Part shown: positions 47,508 through 59,111 of the stretch, piece by piece
How positions within the stretch are numbered: the first letter of the stretch is position 1
Layout of the letters: each line of letters begins with the position of its first letter
NCBI GenBank assembly: GCA_034359265.1
Contig: CP136896.1
Coordinates: 37,190,001 to 37,254,000, forward strand
DNA length: 64,000 nucleotides
Direction of reading: 5' to 3'
Source: Canna indica
Lineage: Eukaryota > Streptophyta > Magnoliopsida > Zingiberales > Cannaceae
The notes under the pieces: generated by a model
Database searches by the model: none
Seen by the model: the letters and a program-made list of their open reading frames with translations, nothing else
Told to the model about the DNA's origin: nothing
Translations under genes and position numbers: made by a program

Positions 47508-48900
47508 TTTTGGTGAAATGGTCACACTAGAGGGGGGTGAATAGTGTGTTTACAAATTTTTTTGCCTAAATCTGGTTTAATCGTTTCTTTGGTTACTTAG
47601 GCATATTAAGCTCCCCAATGCCTACTCGACTACCTAAGCACCCTGCTTAGGATTTCCAAACTAAACTTTACTAGATTAATTTGGTTTCCCTTACAATGAG
47701 GACTTTGACCCGAAGAGTCTCGCTCTCAACCTAAGGCACTTCCACACCCGGAAATCTCCGCCTTCTTACCGAGAGCACTCTTTCACCTCAACCTAAGGGA
47801 CAGCTCAACTAACCCTAGTAGACTAAGTTTACACCGGTGGAATTAAGCCTCAAACACAAAGGCAACCACCCAATTTCAAGACCTAACAACCAAGGTCTTC
47901 ACAAGCTCAAATCCAATGAAAACAAGTTCAAATAACAATTAAAATTACAATGAAAAGATCTTAAAGAATAAATCAAGACCAAATGCTCTTTTCCAAGCCT
48001 TCAAAGCCTCCAACTCGCCAAGACGTTAAGCTCGAATCGAAGCCCGAGTTGAGGGAAGATGAGCGCTTGAGAAGTCGTTGATCGGAGAAGCGAGCGTAAG
48101 TCAATCAAGCTCTAGAAGGCACAAATCTCTCTTTTGAATGCTTATATTAGTTGTTAAGAGAGGGTAAAGAAGTTAGATGAGGGGTATTTATAACCCCTCA
48201 ACCAAACGGTTACTCAATGGGCATTTTTTTGCCCGTTGGACGCCGTTCGGTCGCTTGTCGGCCGATCGACGGTCGATCGACCGATCGACCGCCCAGCGAC
48301 TGCTAGCATTTTGCGCTTTTACCGTTCTATTCGGTCGACTGGAGGGTCGACCGAATGAGTCACATTTTAGCACCTCTGCTTTCCGATCGACCAATCGATC
48401 GACCGAAGTAGGCACTGCCAATTTTTGGCCTCGGTCGGTCGACCGATATGTCGACCGAAGTAGCAATTGCTGATTTTTAACCATCTTCGGTCGATCGACA
48501 GGTCAACCGAATTGGCTACTGCCAATTTTTAACATCATTCGGTTGACCGACCGGTCGACCGAACCTAGGCTGAACTTGATTTTTTCAGCCTTCTTCTTGC
48601 GCTCTTCATTTCCGGGTTCCGACTTTTAACATGCGTCAACTTGGAGAGGTTTCCATGTGTTCTTTAGACTCGACCAAGACGTCTTTGGTGCACAGATCGA
48701 TATTCGAGAGATTTCCACGACGAACCCGTACGTGATGATCAATGTCCTTCTAATTTTTTGATTTCTTAAATATTTCTGATCGAGGACTTCAAGAGCTAAT
48801 CGATATGGAATCTAAAAATATTTCTCAATGAAACATTAGTTCCATGTTTGTTATCATCAAAACCGAGATTAGGGCCAAGGTAGAAAACCATAGGCCAACA
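47508..48900 (-). repeat. 5' LTR of the non-autonomous element
   Basis: About 1.39 kb. It runs in LTR orientation from TGTTGGCCTATGG at 48900 to CATTTCACCAAAA next to the PBS. It contains palindromic modules (48250-48566) and a TATA-like ttataaata (48185-48193). The flank is TGGTT at 48901. Confidence 0.9.
48250..48566 (-). repeat. Palindromic GGTCGACC module array
   Basis: The clearest array in the window. Modules of about 50-60 bp begin with cores such as CGGTCGACCGATATGTCGACC and CGGTTGACCGACCGGTCGACC, each followed by a spacer of the type GAAGTAGCAATTGCTGATTTT, ending before TAGGCTGAACTTGATT. Confidence 0.85.
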
Positions 48901-48905
48901 TGGTT

Positions 48906-50572
48906 ACCTTGTGAGTGAAGACCCATTTTTTGGTTCTATCCCTACGCAGCCCTCAGTGTCATGTGTCGGGTATTAAAACGCATGGAGAAGCATTCATGGA
49001 GGTAGATAAGCAACCAACATGGAACCGGTTACTCCTAGTGAGAGGAGATAATGTCCTTTGTGTCCCTGCAAGTGTCGACTCGGGAATCTCTGGCCAGAGT
49101 AGACATGAAACTCATTAAGATATTTCTGACGTTTCATTATTGAGGTGACATCTTGGCGGGTGGAACACATATGAATCAGTATTAGGGTTTGACACTTCTT
49201 TCGTACCCTAGCCGACTTCGGGACATTGTAACTAAGGGACTTAGTTGCACGGTAACTAATCACAAAAGGGCGTTCCATCCCTATAGATTGAACCTTACAC
49301 TATGCTGGTAGTCATGACAAGTTACTAGACATCAATCATGACTTGTGAGTGAAGTTCTTCACAACCACACTAAAGGGGATTAATGGAGGCTCATAAGATT
49401 CAAATAGAAGTCATTCTATCGGATCTGACTCTCCGTCATGCACAACTCACTGCTGGCTTAGTGTGGGGCCTAACGGGTCACACACAACAGGCTAATCTCG
49501 TAACAGACCTTGTGAGATAAAGTCCGAATGCGACCCTATATGTCTAGTAGCATGGATATGCTGCAACTCGATCACGGATCTCGTTTACGGACATGATAGG
49601 GAAGATATTTCCTATAGGAACGAATGTGCGAGGAAGGAGTTCCTCGGTAACTCTAATTTGTCAGGCATCCCTAATTGTAGGGATTGACACAAGATAATAT
49701 TTTATGTAGTTGATTAAATTTAATTATAAATTAAGTATGAACTAAATATAGGGTATTTAAGTATGAACTAAATATAATTTTATTTTGAATCAAATATACG
49801 TGGTGGGAAAATTAGTTTCTAACCATGAGCTTAACCAATTAATTGGGAATTAGTTTATTTGGATAAATCCTAGTTAATAATAATTTGATTTATAGAGATA
49901 AATCATAAAATTAATAGATATATGATTTATAAGGATAAATTATAATTCTTTTAATTAATAGAAAATCAAATTATTTACATAAACATATTTCCTATTGTTT
50001 AGGGGATTGGTTTATTTAGATAATTATCATTCTTGTTTATAGGCTCTTAATTTATGTAGATAAATTAAATTTTATATTTAATTGGATTTAATTAATTATA
50101 AATCCTTTAAAATATAAATTAATTTTGGCAGCAAACACCGAAATTTTGAATTTCGGGGAGAGAATTTTTAGGGGGCCGAGTCTAGTCTTGTACCCGCCCC
50201 CCTGCTATATATATAGCGGCCGAACACCCCATAGGGAGGGGTTGGTTAATTAGTTCTTCATTTTATTGGACAAGATTAAAGACTTGATTCTTTAGAGGCT
50301 TCTTGAAGAGAAAGGCTCCAAAGAACTCCTCCTCCTCTCCATTGGTGGCCGGCAATCTACATCCACCTCCCCCGATTTTTGCGAAGCCAAATTGAAGGTG
50401 TCTTTTTCTTTGGTGTTCCGCAATCTTCATCTTCTTGGAGGAGTCCAAGAGGACAGCGAGGTATCTTCACCTCTTCTCTTTCGTACTGGTGTTTTCTCAT
50501 CCTCTCTCCTTCCCTCTTTGGTGTCCAGTTCTTGGTGGAAGGGCCGGCCTTGCCTTAGTGGATTTTGGGATT
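48906..50572 (+). mobile_element. LTR-3 region, middle part
   Basis: Continuation of 41231-41696 after the inserted element. Mostly non-coding, AT-rich from 49680. A core promoter candidate tatatatata at 50206-50215 lies in GC-rich surroundings and is followed by a leader-like sequence. A CACTA element interrupts at 50573 with TSD ATT, and the LTR resumes at 53953. Confidence 0.6.
50206..50215 (+). promoter_or_regulatory. TATA box of LTR-3
   Basis: tatatatata in ctgctatatatatagcgg, the only strong TATA in the LTR-3 region, positioned upstream of the PBS at 54225. Confidence 0.55.
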
Positions 50573-53500
50573 CACTACTAGAATATACCACATCAGCCAC
50601 GGGAATCATCGACGACCGCCTTGGCCGTCAGAATCATTCACGGCTTTTCGACGGTCGCAGCGACCGTGGCTGATGTAAGCAAATCAGCCGCGGCTCGCAT
50701 ACGATCGCCTACAGTCGTCGCTCTTAGATGATGGCACGTACGGGGCGCGAAATAAAATAATTTATTAGCCACGGCCTAGCGGGGGCACGAGAGCCATTGG
50801 TTATATGAATAAGTCATTAGTTACGGCTTGAAGCGGATGTCGCTTATTAATTAATGACGCGAACGCAATACGAAAATAAGGCACTCACCAATGACGGCTT
50901 AGAGATGGCGGACTGTCGGTGATATTAAAATTATGAATCCACGGGTTTCCGACGGCTGGCGAGCCGTAAGTGAAAATCCTTTTTATTTTCGTTCGCGTCG
51001 GAGCCTTCCTCTTTCTTCCTCTTTATCCTCTTTCTTCTCTGCTCCCGCTGTTGTCGCCTGTTGTCGCCACCGTCCGTCGCTGCCTATTTCCACCGTCGTT
51101 CATCGACGCCGATGTCCCTCTCCCTGCCGGTAAGCATCTCCTCCTCCCCATCTCCCGCCACCCCCCTACCCTCTCCGCGCCGGCGTCGATCCGGCCCTCT
51201 CCATGCTAGTGTTGATCCAGTAGTGATGCCAACAATGATTTGGGGTGCCATGATTTGGGGCTGATTACCATCGGCCCCAATGCAACAGTAGCCGGTAGTG
51301 ATGTTGGCTACTATTGATGATTAGGGTTAGTCCCTAATCAAGTAAAATCACAGTTTGATTAGAGCTTAATTAAACCCTATTATTTTAATTATTTTTTTAT
51401 TGTTAATTATTAGAAATTAATTGTTAATTAGGTAATTAGCTTAGTTAATGTTAATTAGTTTGGTTAATGTTAATTAATGGTTAATGTTGATTAGGGTTTA
51501 ATTATTTTTAGGTTATTTAATAAAATTTGTTTAATATTAATTAATTAGTATTAATGGAATCGTCCACTGAGGACTCGCGCCGGAATCGTCCACGGTAGAC
51601 TAGTGGCCAAATCATCCTCGGTGGACTCGGCCCAAATCGTCCACTTTGGACCTACGACCAAATTAGTTCCCGATGAGGCATTCCTCGTAGGATCCCCCGA
51701 CGATTACCAGTCGCCCCACCTGTACCCACTGACCCTTTGCCTTCCACCACCATCCCCCCTACCTCTGGCCACCATCCCCCCACCAGATCCGTCCACCATT
51801 CCCTCACCTTATCTGGCCACCAACCCCTCACCTCCGGCTACCATCCCTCCACCACCCTCTGCAGATCTAGGACCATCGTCTTCCAAACATAGGCCACGAG
51901 GGCCTAATAGAATTCTCCCTCCGCCACTCGATGGAGAACTACGTAGAGAAGTTAGTGTGCGTGGAAGACGATAAGTATATGCATTAATTATTTCTTATAA
52001 TTTATTTATAATTCAAAATATCATAATATGACTTTATATTTGGTGTAGATTTGAGCAGGAGGACGTCCCCCGCACGATAGCGGGGACGATCTAGAAGTTT
52101 ATGCACGGGGCGTGGCCTACATGGTCTCACGCGGATTTATTATGGTGAGAGTTCACGGTAAGTATATTTATTAAATTAATATTAATGTTAAATATTGATC
52201 GGTAATAATAATTTTTCTTTGCAGGCTCATAATACATGGCCGGTGGACCAGACCACTTTTGTTGAGGCTGCATGGGAGCATGTTGCTCGCGCTCGCTATA
52301 ACGGGCTGCTTCAGCAAGCCTGTCATACCGTGATGAGATGGCTGGGGGCCACACAGATAGGGCAGACTCGGGGACACGCCCCCGAGTGGATTCCTAGCCC
52401 TGTGTGGGACTAGCTCATTGAGCGGTGGGACACGGCTGAGTGGTAGGAGGTCTCCCGGACTGCGTCGAGAAACCGCATGTCCGGGGGGAACGGCACGAGG
52501 GCGCACAACACTGGTGGCTCCGTGTCTTTTGCGGTTCCTGAGCGTCACATGTCATGTATAATATAATTATTTTTTATTAAATTATATATTGTGTATAATG
52601 ATACTAATGTATTTATTTTCTAAGGTAAGACGTGAGTGGCGGAGGACGACATAAGGTGTTTGAGCGCCTTATGGAGGTGTTTGAGCGCACCCACCGTTGT
52701 CGATGAGGAGCGGGGGACTACGTAGATAGCAGAGCCTCGTTCATATTGGTAAGTATTTATGTCTATTTGATTTGCACAATTTTTATTTATAGTTTATATA
52801 TATTTAAAATATAAACACATGTAGGAAACATACATGAGGACTGTGAACGAGCGTGGCGGCACACCGGAGGAGTTCTACGCAGGAGCTTGGGTGGAGGCCG
52901 CAGGTGGCTGGGAGCACGACTGTGTTTATGGCTTTGCAGATAGTGGCCAGCCATGCATGGACCGTGCTCGGGCCACTTGGGGCACCGACCCCTCCGGCTG
53001 CGGGTGAGCGGCCCTCGACATCTCGGGCGCAAGACCAGAGCTAGATAGGGGCATTGGAGTCAGAGCTCACCCAACAGAGACAGGCGATGGAGGAGCAGAG
53101 GCTAGAGATGGAGGATCAGAGGTGAACGAATGAAGAGTTGAGACAGATGATGCAGAACTACGGATGAAAAAGACACCTCACTCAGATTGCATCTCACTCT
53201 GGCCTTCTACCGATGATGTCGCAGCCGTCGTCCTCCTCGACCCAGTCGATGCTCCCGATCCAGTTGCTGTCGACTCCACCGCCTCCACCGCAGCCGTGAG
53301 ATTTTGGTTTATTGTATTTTATTTATATTTTGATACTTGTTTGTATACTGATAGTTGTTTATATACTTATTGTTGTATATATATGATATTTTGATAATTG
53401 TTTGCCTTTGGTTTGAGGCTTAGATTGATGATATTTATGTAAAACTTGTATGTTTGGTTTTAAATGCATGTGTATGATGTTTTTTGGTTGTAACCTGTGA

Positions 53501-53949
53501 TTGAAAATAGATTGTAATCTATATATCATTGTATACATGATTTACAAATTTTTTATTTCTTTCAGTTATAGGATATACCTTTAGCCATGGCTTATCGACG
53601 GCCGACCATCACTAAGCTGTGGCTGAAAGCTTAACGTAAATTGTTGATGGCATGGGTAGTACCAAATATCACGATTGCTAATAGTATCACTGATGGCTAG
53701 TGGTAGTGGCTGAGGTGTTTGTATTAGTGACAGTCGTCTATAGCTGTCACTGATGTGTTTAAAATCAGCGACAACGCCCGCGGCTATCGTTGATGATTAC
53801 TTGTGACGGCTGAGAGCTGCCGTCACAACTTATCTGAGACGCACACATCAGTGACGACGTTTTGCCATGGCTTACGCTGTCCATGATAGTTATCACCAAC
53901 AGTTCATCCACGGCTTGAGCCGTTGGTGATAACGACAATTCTAGTAGTG
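50573..53949 (+). mobile_element. CACTA transposon, complete ends, TSD ATT
   Basis: 3377 bp from CACTACTAGAATATACC to ATTCTAGTAGTG, with 3-bp TSD ATT (50570-50572 and 53950-53952). Subterminal repeats of GACGGC/GCCGTC and GTCACTGATG type fill about 50590-50960 and 53600-53949. The middle holds a decayed transposase (about 52080-53300). It lies inside the LTR-3 region. Its 5' part is homologous to the CACTA at 21557. Confidence 0.9.
52080..53300 (+). pseudogene. CACTA transposase (Ptta/En/Spm plant type), decayed
   Basis: Two coding blocks separated by intron-like AT-rich DNA. Block 1 (about 52223-52550) contains TTFVEAAWEHVARARYNGLL, a W-rich part, and NGTRAHNTGGSVSFAVPERH at its end, the hallmark of the plant Ptta/En/Spm transposase family (PF03004-like); TAG stops occur near 52411 and 52444. 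Block 2 (about 52835-53165) contains GGTPEEFYAGAW and a GWEHDCVYGFADSG segment, then a charged tail with stops. A 130-bp part of block 2 recurs at 41083-41230. Exon borders fit GCAG acceptors near 52224 and TGTAG near 52824. Confidence 0.7.
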
Positions 53950-53952
53950 ATT

Positions 53953-54223
53953 GAGAAAGCTTCTCCGTTAAGCCACAACAAGCCCCGGTGTTTGCTGCCC
54001 CTTTTGTTGCAAGGTGCTTGGGATGGACTTACGTTGGAGGACGTGCGCCTGTGCGTCTCAAAACGAGGATAGGAGCAGCCATACCAACCGCAAGTTGAGG
54101 TATTTATTCTCCTTCTTCTCCTATGTTGAATTCCTCAATATTGCTAAAGTAGAACACTGTTTTTGGGATGGTTTGAATTTTTAAATTGCTATTTCAGCTG
54201 TGTTTTCGAATCCCATCCCAACA
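53953..54223 (+). mobile_element. LTR-3, right end
   Basis: The LTR resumes after the CACTA insertion and ends CCATCCCAACA, directly before a primer-binding site. Confidence 0.65.
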
Positions 54224-54224
54224 G

Positions 54225-54237
54225 TGGTATCAGAGCC
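54225..54237 (+). promoter_or_regulatory. Primer-binding site of LTR-3 element
   Basis: TGGTATCAGAGCC, exact match to the initiator tRNA-Met consensus, one base past the LTR end. Confidence 0.9.
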
Positions 54238-56029
54238 ACCTTTAGCATTTTTTTTTGAATTTTTATTACGCAATATGGTTGTGTTTATGAACTGTTCGCT
54301 CCCTAAACGTCATGCTGCCTGATTTTTGTTTTCACAGGTTCTTGAGTCGTTCTCTTGGCTCTATGGTTCATATGATGAATCATGGTGGTACCCTATTGTC
54401 CAAACTTGTCTTGGACAGATTTCGAACTCAAGAGCCCCATGGGTTCATGGTTGAACAGCCCCGAATGGTGAAATTTTCAGCATGTCTTGTTTAGACCGTT
54501 TTGGGTGGAAACGTAATCCGAATAACGTGTTTTTGGATTTCATTTTTTTCCTTTCCTTTTCTTAATTGTTAAGATGCATGAAAGGATGATTATGGATAAG
54601 CCCTATGTGCATGTGACTGTGTGTAAAACGTGGTTGTGATGATTGCTTGTAAATTTGTGAAATTTCAGCATTGTAATTTTCAAATAGGGCTTGCGCACCC
54701 CTGCCTTCCTCTTGAGAATTCTGATTGTAATTCACTTCTCCCTCTCCTTAAACTTTTCCCCATGGGTTGTTTGGGGTCTTCTCTTTTTTTTTTTTGTAAA
54801 ATTAGAAGTTTTGGTGCGCGCGTAGAGCGGAGGTGTTCGGTGCCATGTTGCTGACGGCTTGAACCCCGAGAAGGCACTGATTGAACCAGCAACCTACAAG
54901 ATGGTTTTAGGCAGCCCCTTGGTGAGATAGAGCTCCTAAAAACCCTAGCTAGGATGATGCCCTTGGTTCGCCAGTGGCTCGGGTGGAACCCTTAGAACAT
55001 CCATAATCATCCTGATTTACTTTATATATGCTTTTATTTATTGCTCTTGCTTCAATTATTGATTGCTTAGATAAATTATAATTGCATGAAGAAACCCTCC
55101 AATAATATTGAGTCCGAATGGGTAAGATATTAAGAATATCGGTCACGCCTTCCATCGTTATGAGGGACAAGTGTGTCTATTGTCACAACGGATTTGCTGT
55201 GTGCACACAAGGCCTTTTGTGCTAATAGACACGTTGCACCTCATATGACACATCCCTTTTGTGTCTCTGCTACCGGCTTGAACATGACTTGCGTTGTTGA
55301 GCTACACTCAAGGGTGGTTGTTTTATCGCTAGGGCATACGAACAATGGGTCCGACTCAACTAAGGCTCCTTGGTTTGTTGTGCACACACAAGGCCTTGGT
55401 TGCGCTAGAGGCAAAACTTATGGAAGTCACATAGTGATGAGATCGGTAAAGAGTTATCTACCTAAGGACCTATTAGGGTTTGTCATATTACATGCGAGAC
55501 ACAAGTAGGAGAAGTGGAATTCCATTTTCCCCTAAGGAAGTCTACAAACGAGTGCTTCTCGCTTCCAAACCGGAGGGTATTATGGAACCACGACAATTAG
55601 TATGAGACATGATTAAACTCTACTTTATAGAAATACTTCATCTTTAAAATCTACTCTATGTTATTTAATACTGGGTATTTGATATCAATCATCATCTGCA
55701 AGATGTTGCAGGAGAAGAAGAACAGTAGAAGACTTGACAAAAGGCAACTACGACCTTCGGGAAGGCAATAGGCGCAAGAGTTGCAGCCTTAGATATAGGA
55801 ACCTATCGTATAAGTCTTCTATTCAACAAGACCATTGATATTGATTTGTTCCAGTGTTAATAAAAGAATATCATTTTCCTTTGTTATCTGAACAGGGTTG
55901 TGAAAAGTTCTTTAAAAGGCACTAGTTGCCGCATGAACCATTCTGATGAGTTGTATGCGACTGGACACGTCTCAATTGGTTTAATGGTTTTGAATGTTAA
56001 TGATAAATATTTTAAAATGCACAAAGAGA
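54238..56029 (+). mobile_element. Internal region of LTR-3 element (no coding domain seen)
   Basis: About 1.8 kb downstream of the PBS with only short frames (the longest 111 codons, at 55173-55508, matches nothing I know). GCACACAAGGCCTT-like strings occur twice (about 55203 and 55383), indicating internal duplication. The lack of gag or pol suggests a LARD-type large non-coding derivative, but the element is cut by the LTR remnant that begins near 56030. Confidence 0.5.
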
Positions 56030-57305
56030 TAAAATTAACATCACCTACTTGATAATATTTTAGTTTTGATGATAACAAACATGGTTGTAATAGTTTAATA
56101 GTTTCATCATGGTCAGGTTGGACATACGATATGCATCGGAGGCTTCGGAGTCGAGCATGTTAAAATTAGTTTACGACTTAATTTCTTTTGTTGTATATGT
56201 TCCTAAGCCTTAGTTTGATGTCATCATTGAGTTCACAATCTAAAAACCGAAATCCGAACCCCGAAAATTTGAAAACTCGAAAAATCAGAAAACGGCCTTG
56301 AAAATTTCAAAGTATAGGAGGCTCCTTGGAGGGTACATAATTTAGATATTTCCTTGCCATCGAAAGTCTCATTATTGTTCCTTAAGAAAAAACAAGTTAA
56401 AAACCTATTTTTAAGGAATTTTTGGAAACCGTTAACCTTTCATTAAATGTAAATAAGGCATAAAAGACTAGAATACTCCAAAATTATCTAGAATTTCCAA
56501 AATGCTCCCAACCAATAAAACTGCCCAGAATTCCCAAAATGCCCCTAACGATTCTTTTTCAAATCTTTGAATGGATCTTTCCTTCCATACCCTAATACTA
56601 ACTCTATAAATACACACAAAACTCCCTTCACAAGGTTCCTAACTATTCCATTGAGTTATCAAACATTCTCTTGAGCCTCAAAGAGTGATTCTAAAGTGTA
56701 AATCCTTGTTTTTGTTGTCTTCCTTCACTCTCAAGCCCTCGAACATGGTGTGGACATCATCCTAAGGCTTGGAGTTCTAGGAGACATCAAGGAGATTCTT
56801 CAACTAGTATTTGTGATTTACTTAAGCTTTTCTCATTGCATTTTCTACTTGTTGTGTTGTTGTTTACATTTCAACTCAAAATTGATTTGTAAGACGGTGT
56901 GGGTGACACACCTTGGTTTTGACTTGTGTGTAACTATTAGAGTTTCTTAGGTTTGAGGTAGAGGAACTCTCATTGTGGAGAGATAAACCCTTGGTTGACC
57001 CTCATTTGTAGGAAAATGAAAATTTATACAAGTAGTTGTGAAGTCCGTGGTGGTGAACCACGGTAGTGGAGTAGGGAAGGTTCCCAAACCACTCTAAATA
57101 TCATGTTAGCATTAATGTATCATTGATATTTTGAATTACTTAGTTCATCACTTGTTTTCGTTCTCATTATCAAGCATAATCATATCAAACATTCATCATA
57201 ACTTAGAAACCTAAAGTGGAATTTGAATTAGTTGTGATCAAACTAGAATTAAAGTCAATCATTTTAGACTCATACTATTCACCTCCCTATTGTGCCTTAA
57301 CACCT
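56030..57305 (+). mobile_element. Diverged LTR-1 relative
   Basis: Carries the family motif (tagttttgatgataacaaac, 56060-56082), a CTCCTTGGAGGG block (about 56322) shared with 28790 and 59430, a TATA-like ctataaatac near 56604 and the downstream block ggtagtggagtag (57062). It ends in a degraded actattcacctccc sequence near 57305. The palindromic modules are absent. No adjoining PBS or gag, so it is a relic or solo LTR with undefined ends. Confidence 0.65.
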
Positions 57306-57578
57306 AGTTTGTAATGTGATTGATTTTGATCTCTGGAACAAGGTAATTGATGTTGTGTATTAGATTTGGGCTTCGGCTATAGGTTGCTGCTTTGGTTGTT
57401 GCGCTTTGGGTAACAATATTGTATATGCATGCACATACTTGATTTTTTAACAAATCTCTTTTGATTTGACTAGTAAAAAAACAATTAAGAAAAAATGGGT
57501 CTCATTGATCTCTCTAGCTAATATTGATCTTTTGATAAGAAAATGAAAAAAGAAACTAACTTTATTTTATTTTATGAA
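57306..57578. other. Unassigned sequence
   Basis: AT-rich, nothing recognised. Its last nine bases (TTTTATGAA) form the left TSD of the MITE that follows. Confidence 0.4.
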
Positions 57579-58117
57579 GGGTAATTATCTAAATATATTC
57601 TGAATTATGCACTTTTTCTTATTTCCAAAATATTACCAAATTTTATTTCAAACTTTGACATTTGTCTCAATTACATCCTCCAGTTAACTCTCCGTCAGCA
57701 ACCCCGTTAAGAAAATGATGTGGCTTTCTGATGTGGATTAATTTTTTATTTTTTATTTTTAAAAAAAATCACTTCAATTTATACTAAATAATATAAAATA
57801 ATATTTTATATTTTATATTAAAGAAACACTTCAAGCCATGTTCGCGGTGCACATGGAGTGATTTTTTAATAAAAAATAAAAAATATTGTTTTATATTATT
57901 TAATATAAATTGACGTGTTTTTTTTTGAAATAAAAAATATTATTTTAATCCACGTCAGAATGTCATGTCATCGCCTTAATAGTACTACCGATGGAGAGTT
58001 GACAAGATGATATAATTGAGACAAATATCAAAGTTCGGGATACAATTTGATAATATTTTAGAATTGGCTACAAATGAGAAAAAATGCATAATTTAAGATA
58101 TATTTAGGTAATTACCC
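57579..58117. mobile_element. Mutator-like MITE with 9-bp TSD
   Basis: 539 bp. The perfect 9-bp flanking repeat TTTTATGAA is at 57570-57578 and 58118-58126. The ends form a very long terminal inverted repeat (about 150-200 bp per arm) starting GGGTAATTATC and ending GGTAATTACCC, with further matching strings such as TTTGTCTCAATTA and its complement. The centre is AT-rich and non-coding. Long TIRs plus a 9-bp TSD are diagnostic of Mutator-like elements. Confidence 0.9.
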
Positions 58118-58372
58118 TTTTATGAACGAAATGTAGAAAGGATGTTCGGTGTTGCACGTCTTGGGAAGATAAACCTAAATGTATCAAAATCTATCTTGGG
58201 AAGTTACAATCATATACCACAAAAAATGAATGTTGAGGTAGACTCATCTGGATTTTTGATTTCTTGAAAGGGATTACGATCAATTCCATAAGTATATATA
58301 TATATATATATATTGCTCATATTTCATATTGGTCCCAAGGCATATGATATAGATAGCTTAGGATCCACCATT
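58118..58372. other. Unassigned sequence with (TA)n run
   Basis: Holds a (TA)n microsatellite at about 58292-58313 and no other feature. Confidence 0.5.
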
Positions 58373-59111
58373 CACTACTGGAAATATAAGCTTCACCGAC
58401 GACTAAAATCATTGCTGAGTTGTTTGTGATGGCTATCATGGACGGCGCGTACCAAGGACGGCACAGACCATTGCAACAAGCCATCACTTATGTGCGCGTC
58501 TCTAACGACTTGTGACTGCCACATCGGCCATCACAATTGATATGTTAATGTCTGTCACCGCTATAGTTGTCGCTGATATATATTTTATCAATGACGGGCG
58601 CCACAACTATCGTTGATATTTCATTATAATCAACGGCCCTAAATTGTCACTAAATATTATTAGCAATCATGATTACCTATGCTACCTAGGCCATCAGCTA
58701 GTTAATTACGATATGCTTTCAGCGATGACTTAGTGATGGCTAACAGTTGGTAAGTCGTCGTTGATGTTTTATCCTGCAACTGAAAAACAAAAAAAAATTA
58801 AAATTCATATATACATCAATTTATACAAACCCTAATAAATAAATGTAATGCTAAAAATCTTAATAATAATATTTTATTTTTGAGCAGGGAATCGTGCGCC
58901 CGAGTTAGCGTGGATCGGCGAAAAGCTTCGGGATTAGACCTAGGTAATTATATAATGTAGAAAATTTTAGGAAAATTTTATTTGCCATATCTATGTGATT
59001 TAGCATGCTAGGATGATAGAGGGTCTCGAGATGAATTTAGCGGTTCAATCGGAGCTCGGGATATGGGATATTTAAGTCGGATAACTTAAGTAGGGGCATT
59101 TTGGTCATTTG
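58373..59111 (+). mobile_element. CACTA 5' end (truncated)
   Basis: Begins CACTACTGGAAATATAAGC, then dense subterminal GACGGC/ATCATTGC-type repeats to about 58760. An acceptor-like TTTTTGAGCAG at about 58887 is followed by a short exon-like piece and a donor-like GTAATTA near 58942. An LTR-1 interrupts at 59112. No right terminus is found. Whether it belongs to the same element as the transposase at 62050-63400 cannot be decided, because orientation and spacing are disturbed. Confidence 0.65.

Larger units (their letters stand above)
41702..48900 (-). mobile_element. Complete non-autonomous LTR-1 retrotransposon, TSD TGGTT
   Basis: A 7.2-kb element with two LTRs (41702-43166 and 47508-48900), a primer-binding site at 47494-47505 and a polypurine tract at 43167-43182, flanked by perfect TGGTT repeats (41697-41701 and 48901-48905). 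Everything reads on the minus strand: gag remnant, about 1.8 kb of non-coding sequence, then a second ORF. No protease, integrase, RT or RNase H is present in the 4.3-kb interior, so mobilisation must have relied on proteins from another element. Confidence 0.9.

Noticed and set aside
50933..51264. Overlapping Ser/Pro/Arg-rich frames
   Set aside because: Three overlapping frames in one C/T-rich leader of the CACTA element; the composition explains the lack of stops.
51603..51974. 123-codon Pro-rich frame
   Set aside because: Possibly part of a CACTA accessory exon, but the low-complexity Pro/Ser composition and repeats of CCACCATCCC give no real support for a separate gene.
52171..52548. Minus-strand 125-codon frame
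   Set aside because: It is the shadow of the plus-strand Ptta/En/Spm transposase block.
55173..55508. 111-codon frame in the LTR-3 interior
   Set aside because: No motif is recognisable, the surrounding sequence has internal duplications, and nearby frames are closed; it is probably chance.
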